DNA of 23,960 nt from XN24 sp964462675 (GTDB lineage: Bacteria; Pseudomonadota; Gammaproteobacteria; Steroidobacterales; XN24). Location of the stretch: assembly GCA_964462675.1 (NCBI GenBank), contig CAYWYS010000044.1:1-23960 (forward strand), in the 5' to 3' direction. The translations under genes were made by a program, and so were the position numbers. A model generated the notes under the pieces. The model did not search any database. It was not told the origin of the DNA and was given only the letters and a program-made list of their open reading frames with translations. Positions within the stretch are counted from its first letter, which is position 1. Every line of letters begins with the position of its first letter. Of the stretch, positions 18,895-23,960 are shown piece by piece.

Positions 18895-19104
18895 TCAGGC
18901 CTCAGTGCCAGCGGGGTCCACCAGCGTGTAATCCGCGCCGCAATAGGGGCACCGGGCGCGCCCGGTGGCCTCGATCGGCAGGTAGACGCGCGGATGCGAG
19001 TTCCAGAGTTTCATCGCCGGCGTCGGACAGCACAACGGCAGGTCTGCGCGGCGCACTTCGTAGTGCCGCTCGGCATTCGCCTCGATGCGCTCAGACTCCG
19101 ACAT
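18895..19104 (-). CDS. Small CHCC zinc-finger protein (zf-CHCC family)
   Basis: The 69-residue protein has the pattern of the zf-CHCC domain, also found in the mitochondrial complex I accessory subunit NDUFS6. Cys25 or Cys26, His37 in NSHPRVYLPIE, and Cys52 and Cys55 in CPYCGADYTL form the metal site. Free-standing bacterial members have no proven function, so I do not assign one. The ATG at 19104 is supported by GGAGG nine bases upstream. A perfect TATAAT sits in the 40-bp gap to glnE, so it may be transcribed on its own as well as by readthrough. kdkA follows closely and may start inside its end. Confidence 0.9.
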   Translation of the reverse strand: MSESERIEANAERHYEVRRADLPLCCPTPAMKLWNSHPRVYLPIEATGRARCPYCGADYTLVDPAGTEA

Positions 19105-19130
19105 GATTTCCGCCCCTCCGGGTCGTTGAC

Positions 19131-19136
19131 ATTATA
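19131..19136 (-). promoter_or_regulatory. Candidate -10 (TATAAT) for the zinc-finger gene
   Basis: TATAAT on the minus strand lies in the 40-bp gap between glnE and the CHCC zinc-finger gene, 26 bases before its ATG. The -35 position would fall in the last codons of glnE and reads ATCATG, a weak match. Confidence 0.45.
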
Positions 19137-19144
19137 GGCGCCGT

Positions 19145-22051
19145 TCAGTCTTCCATGATGCGCCGCCACAGGGCGCTGACGCGATCACGCAGCGCGGCGA
19201 CCTCGGCGATCGGCACGAGCCCCGGCGCATTCGAGAGCGCGAGCCGGTGCAGGCGCTGGCGGAAGTCGAGGTAGGCCTCATGCAGCAGTCGGCTGTCCTC
19301 GACCGACAACAGGCCCGCGTCCCGCAGGTCCTCGATCTGCCGCATGTTGTCCGGCCAGCGCAGCAACCCGGGCCGGCTGGCGGCGTTCTGCAGCACCAGG
19401 TACTGCACCAGGAACTCGATGTCGGCGATGCCGCCGCCGTCCTGCTTCAGGTCGAACATGGCGGCCGTCCCCACCGACAGCTCGCTGCGCATCCGCGCGC
19501 GCATCTCGGCGACCTCGCGCCGCAACTCGGCGCGCCGCACCGCATCGACGAGGCTGCGCACGCGCAGCTGCTCGAAGGCCTGACGGACGCCCGGGTCGCC
19601 GGCCACGGCGCGCGCCCGCAGCAGGGCCTGGTGCTCCCAGGTCCATGCATGCTCATTCTGGTATGCCTCGAAAGCGCCGAGGCTGATGACCAGCAGCCCG
19701 CCCTTGCCGCTCGGCCGCAGGCGGGTGTCGACCTCGTAGAGCCTGCCCGCGCCCGTTGGCGTGGTCAGCAGGTGAACGATGCGCCGGGTCATGCGCGCGA
19801 ACAGCATGCCCGCCTCGATGACTGCCGGGCCCTCGGTGCGCTGGATCTCGCCGCTGGCGTCATGCACGAATACGAGATCGAGGTCCGAGCCGTAGCCGAG
19901 CTCCAGCCCGCCGAGCTTGCCGTAGCCGATGATCGCCATGCCGCAGCCGCGCAGCGCATCCTCGCGGTCGCCGCACAGCGGCCGGCCGTGGCGTTGCTCG
20001 GCATCGTCGCGCGCAATCCGCAGGCAGGCCTCGAGCAGCACCTCGGCGATCCATGTCAGCTGGTCGCTGACCTTCATCACCGGCAGGCGCCCCGTCAGGT
20101 CGGCGACCGCAACGCGGAACACCGCCGCGCGCTGGAAGTTGCGCAGCGCGTCCATCACGCGCTCCAGGTCCTCGGGCTCGACGCCCGCGAGCCGTTCGTC
20201 GAGCTCGGCGGCCAGCTGATCACGGCCCGGCGGCGTCGCCATGACACGTGGATCGATCAGGTCGTCGAGCAGCAGCGGGTGCGTCGCCACCTGGCCCGCG
20301 AGGAACTCGCTGCCGCCGCAGAGCGTGACGAAGCGGGCGCGCGCCGCCGGATTCTCGTTCAACAGTGCGAAGTAGGCACTGCGGCCGCCGATCGCGCTGA
20401 TGACGCGTAACAGCCGCTCGAGCGCCTCCTCTGGCGCCGCCAGCTCGCCGGCCCCGCGGGCGACCGCCGGCACCAGCGTCGCCAGGCGCTGGCGGGCAGT
20501 CTCGTCGAGGCGGCGGTACCAGCCCGCCTCGGCCAGGCTGCGCATTGCCGCGAGGGCGCGCCCGGGCGCGTCGAAGCCGGCTGCGGCGAAGCCGCTGCGT
20601 GCGGCTTCTTCATCCGCGTCGCCGCGCCAGGCTGCCGCAATGCCGTCCTCCGGCTCCGCCGCCTGGCCATCCGAAGTCTGGCGACGAAACCAGCCGTCGA
20701 CGCGCTGCTGGTGTACGGCCAGGGCGCCGGAGAATTGCTCCCAGTCAGCGCAGCCCATCGCAAAGGCGAGCCGCAGCCGGCCCTCGTCGTCAACTGGCAG
20801 CTCGTGCGTCTGGCGGTCCTGCCACGCCTGCAGGCGGTTCTCGGCCATGCGCAGGAAGCGCCACGCCGCGCGCAATTCGTGGATCGCGTCCGCCGGCAAC
20901 TGCCCGGTCTCCTCGAGCCGGGCCAGCGCAGCCGGCAACCCCGGCTGGCGCAGGCGCGGGTCGGCGCCGCCGCGCAGCAACTGCATGCACTGGACGATGA
21001 ACTCGATCTCGCGAATGCCGCCGTGCCCGAGCTTGATGTTGTCGCGGAGCTCGCGGCGCGCGACCTCGGCCGAGATGCGGCTCTTCATGTCGCGCAGGGC
21101 GTCGAACAACCCGAAATCGAGGTAGCGCCGGAACACGAAGGGGCGCAGGACGTCGCGGTACAGGCCCATGCCGGCGCGGTGGCCCGTGACGGCGCGCGCT
21201 TTCACGTAAGCATAGCGCTCCCAGGCCCGGCCGTGCTGCTGCAGGTAGTTGGCGAACGCCGTCAGGCTCATCGCGAGCGGACCGCTCTCGCCGAAGGGGC
21301 GCAGGCGCATGTCGACGCGGAACACGAAGCCGTCCGGCGTCGGCTCGTCGAGCAGGCGGATCAGCTGGCGGCCCTGGCGGATGAAGAACTCTTCGTTGCT
21401 CAGTGATCGCGGCCCCGTGGTTTCGCCGCTCTCCGGAAACAGGAACACCAGGTCGATGTCAGACGAAAAATTCAGCTCGCCGCCGCCCAGCTTGCCCATC
21501 GCCACGACCAGCAGGCGCTGCGACCTGCCGTCGCGCGAACACGGCTCGCCGTGGCGCGCCGCGAGCGCGCGGTGCGCCCAGTCGTCGGCCGCGCGAATGC
21601 ATGCCTCCGCCAGCTCGCTGAGGTGGCCCAGCGTCTCCTCGAGGATCGCCCAGCCGGCGAGGTCACGCCACGCAATCCGCAGCATCTCACGGCGCCGGAA
21701 CAGTCGCAGCGCGCGCATCGCGGCCGCCTCATCAGCCGCGTCCACGAGCAATTCGGCGCCGACCACGTGCAGCTCCCCGGGCGTCCAGCGCCGCAAGGCC
21801 GCTGCAGCGAATGCCGGCAGTCCCGCTGCGTCGCTGCCCGCCTCGCGCAGGCAGTGCTCCGCGACGAATTCGCTGGCCGCCCAGACAGCCGCCGCGGAGC
21901 GCGCCAGCTCCGGCTCTGCGCACACCGCGGCGGCGGCGCTCGGCCGGGCCGCGCGCCAGCGCCGCCAGCGCGCCGGCAGATCGCGTCGCAGCAGCTCCGG
22001 CAATGCATCCAGGCCGGCGGAGATCGGGTCGTCCACTGGGGGTTCAGTCAT
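19145..22051 (-). CDS. glnE: Bifunctional glutamine synthetase adenylyltransferase/deadenylase GlnE
   Basis: GlnE adds and removes AMP on glutamine synthetase in response to nitrogen status signalled by PII. The 968-residue protein has the expected two nucleotidyltransferase domains. The first has MGKLGGGELNFSSDIDLVFL near residue 190 (the deadenylase half); the second has YGKLGGLELGYGSDLDLVFV near 715-730 (the adenylylating half). GHGGIREIEFIVQ and GGGIADIEFLVQ mark the two helical domains behind them. Length is normal. The ATG at 22051 has no visible ribosome-binding site, and a TATTCT 9-14 bases upstream hints at a very short leader. A group II intron lies 75 bp upstream on the same strand, so the native promoter may be on its far side. 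Confidence 0.96.
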   Translation of the reverse strand: MTEPPVDDPISAGLDALPELLRRDLPARWRRWRAARPSAAAAVCAEPELARSAAAVWAASEFVAEHCLREAGSDAAGLPAFAAAALRRWTPGELHVVGAELLVDAADEAAAMRALRLFRRREMLRIAWRDLAGWAILEETLGHLSELAEACIRAADDWAHRALAARHGEPCSRDGRSQRLLVVAMGKLGGGELNFSSDIDLVFLFPESGETTGPRSLSNEEFFIRQGRQLIRLLDEPTPDGFVFRVDMRLRPFGESGPLAMSLTAFANYLQQHGRAWERYAYVKARAVTGHRAGMGLYRDVLRPFVFRRYLDFGLFDALRDMKSRISAEVARRELRDNIKLGHGGIREIEFIVQCMQLLRGGADPRLRQPGLPAALARLEETGQLPADAIHELRAAWRFLRMAENRLQAWQDRQTHELPVDDEGRLRLAFAMGCADWEQFSGALAVHQQRVDGWFRRQTSDGQAAEPEDGIAAAWRGDADEEAARSGFAAAGFDAPGRALAAMRSLAEAGWYRRLDETARQRLATLVPAVARGAGELAAPEEALERLLRVISAIGGRSAYFALLNENPAARARFVTLCGGSEFLAGQVATHPLLLDDLIDPRVMATPPGRDQLAAELDERLAGVEPEDLERVMDALRNFQRAAVFRVAVADLTGRLPVMKVSDQLTWIAEVLLEACLRIARDDAEQRHGRPLCGDREDALRGCGMAIIGYGKLGGLELGYGSDLDLVFVHDASGEIQRTEGPAVIEAGMLFARMTRRIVHLLTTPTGAGRLYEVDTRLRPSGKGGLLVISLGAFEAYQNEHAWTWEHQALLRARAVAGDPGVRQAFEQLRVRSLVDAVRRAELRREVAEMRARMRSELSVGTAAMFDLKQDGGGIADIEFLVQYLVLQNAASRPGLLRWPDNMRQIEDLRDAGLLSVEDSRLLHEAYLDFRQRLHRLALSNAPGLVPIAEVAALRDRVSALWRRIMED

Positions 22052-22088
22052 GCGCTGTGAAGAATATCAGTGCCCGCGGAGTTGCGCC

Positions 22089-22119
22089 CGCAGAGACGCG
22101 GAGACGCAAAGACGCGGAG
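22089..22119. repeat. Purine-rich GACGCRGA direct repeats at the intron 3-prime exon
   Basis: Four imperfect tandem copies of a 9-10 base word (CGCAGAGA, CGCGGAGA, CGCAAAGA, CGCGGAGA with C or GAC between) occupy this stretch. The same words form the hairpin arms between pfp and hppA. Such CGCAGAGACGC strings are a dispersed repeat type in many bacterial genomes. Here they lie between the intron 3-prime end and glnE. Confidence 0.7.
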
Positions 22120-22129
22120 AATCGGGATA

Positions 22130-22194
22130 GGGGCTGATCATCGCTGATCGGACCCCTCCCACACCACCCGGCATGCGGGTCCGCACCGGGCGGT
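22130..22194 (-). ncRNA. Group II intron ribozyme domains V and VI
   Basis: Domain V (22194-22163) folds as a ten-pair stem with two G-U pairs, an AT two-base bulge (22172-22173) and a three-pair upper stem closed by GACC. The catalytic triad reads CGC in the lower 5-prime strand. Domain VI (22156-22130) has GGGG/CCCC and GATCA/TGATC pairs around a GCGA loop, and an unpaired A at 22135, eight bases from the intron end, is the likely branch point. The pairing was done by eye. Confidence 0.85.
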
Positions 22195-22208
22195 TCGAGA
22201 AGTTGAGG

Positions 22209-23579
22209 TCACGAGAGCCGGGGAACGCCGAGACGATCGAAGTAGGCGATCGGCAGGACACGGTTCAGGCCCATACTGCTGTTATGCCACCAGCGGCGGG
22301 TGTTGCCCGCAATGCGGGCCGCCAGATCGCTGGAAGCGCCCAGCGCACGCAACTCGCGAAACGCGGTGGTCCCGCGTCGCCACTGCTTGAGCCGCACGGC
22401 GCGCAGCCGGTGGCGCAGCCATGCGTCCAGTTCGCGCATCACCCCGGGCGTTTGCGCCAGACGGAAGTAGGCCTTCCAGCCAGGCACATAGGCCCTGAGA
22501 TCCTGTGCGATCTGTTCGAGGCTGCGTCCGGCGTTGCGCCGGGTCAGATACCGGAGGCGTTGGCGCAGCTTGTGCTGCGCCTCGCGGGACACCGCCCGTC
22601 GGACTTCGCCATGGGGCGCCGCCCAGAAGCAGTAGCCCAGGAACTTGCGTCCCCACACCGGCATGACCGCCGTCTTGGACTCGTTGATCTTGAGCGCCAG
22701 CTTCGCGTAACAGCGGCGCAGGCCCTGCAGTACCCGCTGCCCTGCCTTCAGGCTCCGCACGTAGACATTGCAGTCGTCAGCGTAGCGCACGAAGCGGTGT
22801 CCGCGTCGCTCCAGCTCCCGATCCACTTCGTCCAGCAGCACGTTGGCCAGCAGCGGGCTCAAGGGTCCGCCCTGCGGCGTCCCCTCGAACCGCTCACTGT
22901 GCACCCCGTGCACCAGCATGCCCGCCTGCAGGTAACGGCGGATCAGCCGCAGCACCCGCTTGTCCGCGATCCGCTTGGCCAACCGGTCCATCAGGATGTC
23001 GTGGTTGACGCGATCGAAGAACTTCTCCAGGTCCACATCCACCACGACCCGATACCCGGCCTGCACGTACTGCTGCGCCTCAAGGACCGCACCATGGGCA
23101 CTGCGCCCCGGCCGGAAGCCGTGGCTGTGCTCACTGAACGTGGGATCAATGAGTGGCTGCAGCACCTGCAGCAGCGCCTGCTGGATCAACCGATCCACGA
23201 CCGTCGGTATCCCCAGTTCGCGTATCCCGCCGCCCGCCTTGGGGATACCCACGCGGCGCACCGGCGCGGGCCGGTAACTGCCGTCGAGCAACCCCCTGCG
23301 GATCTCGGGCCACGCTCCCTTGAGATACTCGGCCGTGTCCTGCACCGTGCGTCCGTCGACGCCGGCGCTTCCCTTGTTGGCCTTCACGCGCTTCCATGCG
23401 CGCATCAGGTTCTCTCTGCCCAGCGCCTGCTCCAGCAGATCGCCAGGCCCCCAGCCCGTTTGAACATCCCGCGCCAGCGTCGCTTCATCGCGCACGGCAC
23501 CGGCTCCGGCTTCACCTTCGCCAGCCTCTGCGCGCCCCGGTCGCCCGGGCTTCTGATGCCTTGCCACACCAAGCGGCAT
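22209..23579 (-). CDS. ltrA: Group II intron reverse transcriptase/maturase
   Basis: The 456-residue protein supports splicing and reverse-transcribes the intron. Ordered RT blocks are visible: VKANKGSAGVDG (RT-1 region), RRVGIPKAGGGIRELGIPT, SHGFRPGRSAH, VVVDVDLEKFFDRVNHD, GTPQGGPLSPLLANVLLDE and the catalytic RYADDCNVYV (YADD near residue 263). The maturase X domain follows, with LRAYVPGWKAYFRLAQTP, and the protein ends NSSMGLNRVLPIAYFDRLG. There is no H-N-H or other zinc-linked endonuclease after domain X. The ATG at 23579 begins MPLGVARHQKPGRPGRAEAG, an N-terminus common in this branch. No frameshift or stop interrupts it, so the enzyme looks active. The symbol is generic for this family. 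Confidence 0.95.
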   Translation of the reverse strand: MPLGVARHQKPGRPGRAEAGEGEAGAGAVRDEATLARDVQTGWGPGDLLEQALGRENLMRAWKRVKANKGSAGVDGRTVQDTAEYLKGAWPEIRRGLLDGSYRPAPVRRVGIPKAGGGIRELGIPTVVDRLIQQALLQVLQPLIDPTFSEHSHGFRPGRSAHGAVLEAQQYVQAGYRVVVDVDLEKFFDRVNHDILMDRLAKRIADKRVLRLIRRYLQAGMLVHGVHSERFEGTPQGGPLSPLLANVLLDEVDRELERRGHRFVRYADDCNVYVRSLKAGQRVLQGLRRCYAKLALKINESKTAVMPVWGRKFLGYCFWAAPHGEVRRAVSREAQHKLRQRLRYLTRRNAGRSLEQIAQDLRAYVPGWKAYFRLAQTPGVMRELDAWLRHRLRAVRLKQWRRGTTAFRELRALGASSDLAARIAGNTRRWWHNSSMGLNRVLPIAYFDRLGVPRLS

Positions 23580-23959
23580 GTCTCGTAGCTGTCCTTCTCG
23601 TTCGGCCCTTCAGCAGCTCACACTGCCTACTACGGCCTCTGCTGACTTCTCGCTCCGGCTCACCACCGTCGCCCTTTCAGGCACAAGGCGAGATCTCCCC
23701 AGGTAAGGACGCGATCCTTCACCGCACAACCGCCGGATTTACGCCGCCTGACCCTTGACCACAAGAGCTTCGCAGTCTCATGCCTGCTCGCCCTGATCGG
23801 CACCGCCTCGTATCCGGTTCTTGTCCATCGGCTCGCGGCTTCGCTCCACGCTTCCTCCCCACGCTCGGTCACCCTCGCGCAGTTGCGCTTCGCTTCGTTC
23901 GCTGTGGCCAGCTCACGGGAGGACTTCCACCTCCAAGATCGCGCCCATGCTGGGCGCAC
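23580..23959 (-). ncRNA. Group II intron 5-prime ribozyme region (domains I-III)
   Basis: This 380-base stretch has no gene of its own; short open frames in it lack family features. From the GTGCG start it holds many short inverted words (for example GGAGG with CCTCC near 23930, and GCGAAGC runs near 23880), as expected of the folded domains I to III that bind the exons and scaffold domain V. I did not fold it fully, so domain borders are not given. Confidence 0.7.
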
Positions 23960-23960
23960 A

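Larger units (their letters stand above)
22127..23959 (-). mobile_element. Complete group II intron with maturase
   Basis: The element is 1,833 bases on the minus strand. Its 5-prime end is GTGCGCCCAGCATGGGC at 23959, matching the group II start consensus GUGYG. Its 3-prime end is CCCCTAT at 22127, matching the terminal AY. A reverse transcriptase ORF lies in the domain IV position. Domains V and VI follow the ORF with the expected fold. The maturase has no HNH endonuclease domain, as in class C and some other lineages, so insertion may depend on the replication fork or on a structured target. Only one base of the 5-prime exon is visible, so the intron-exon pairing (EBS/IBS) cannot be tested. 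All parts look intact, so it may still splice and move. Confidence 0.9.

Noticed and set aside
22089..22119. CRISPR-like short repeats
   Set aside because: The units are 9-10 bases, imperfect and adjacent, without spacers; no cas gene is nearby.
22141..22215. Retron or diversity-generating RT as an alternative for the reverse transcriptase
   Set aside because: A domain X, a domain V/VI RNA and a GTGCG start mark a group II intron; no msr/msd or template/variable repeat is seen.
23660..23959. 99-codon minus-strand frame at the right edge
   Set aside because: It lies in the intron 5-prime ribozyme region, starts at the splice site itself and has no protein features.

Overview
The window is about 24 kb of GC-rich, tightly packed chromosomal DNA from a Gram-negative bacterium. 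Signs of an outer membrane are TolC, the Kdo transferase WaaA, a Kdo kinase and a lipid A acyltransferase. The gene order is rnd next to adk, mpl-ubiX, thiC near a PCMT-like methyltransferase, rhodanese, tolC and waaA, then kdkA and a CHCC zinc-finger gene near glnE. This order fits a gammaproteobacterium, perhaps near Xanthomonadales, Nevskiales or Steroidobacterales. That placement is inferred from gene content; no search was possible.

Layout. 1-3368 (minus strand) is a run of overlapping genes: membrane protein, mpl (murein peptide recycling), ubiX (prenyl-FMN synthesis), a stand-alone Lon N-terminal domain protein and a DUF2007 protein cut by the left edge. 3463-8679 holds rnd (+), adk (-), a PPi-dependent phosphofructokinase (+) and a K+-independent H+-translocating pyrophosphatase (-). 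The last two converge on a 54-bp gap filled by a near-perfect hairpin. 8906-13065 (minus) holds thiC followed by a membrane-anchored PAS-PAS-GGDEF-EAL protein. 13297-15829 (plus) holds a PCMT-family methyltransferase, a rhodanese and TolC. 15847-18845 is a small LPS inner-core and lipid A group: waaA, lpxL-like, kdkA. 18895-22051 (minus) holds glnE and a CHCC zinc-finger gene. 22127-23959 is an apparently complete group II intron encoding a reverse transcriptase/maturase. It lies 75 bp upstream of glnE in the same orientation, and its 5-prime splice site is one base inside the right edge.

How the genes work together. Two links stand out. The first is pyrophosphate and adenylate energy: adk, PPi-PFK and H+-PPase are neighbours, so glycolytic flux, AMP/ADP balance and membrane energisation could all draw on PPi. 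The second is the outer envelope: WaaA adds Kdo, KdkA phosphorylates it, the LpxL-type enzyme completes lipid A acylation, and TolC forms the export channel.

I found no CRISPR array, phage, defence island, tRNA or rRNA. Most of the window is ordinary core genome. The points most worth a second look are the group II intron in a purine-rich dispersed repeat, the pfp/hppA pair with its shared hairpin, a predicted metal-binding LID in adenylate kinase, the palindrome in the tolC promoter region, and the c-di-GMP gene directly behind thiC.
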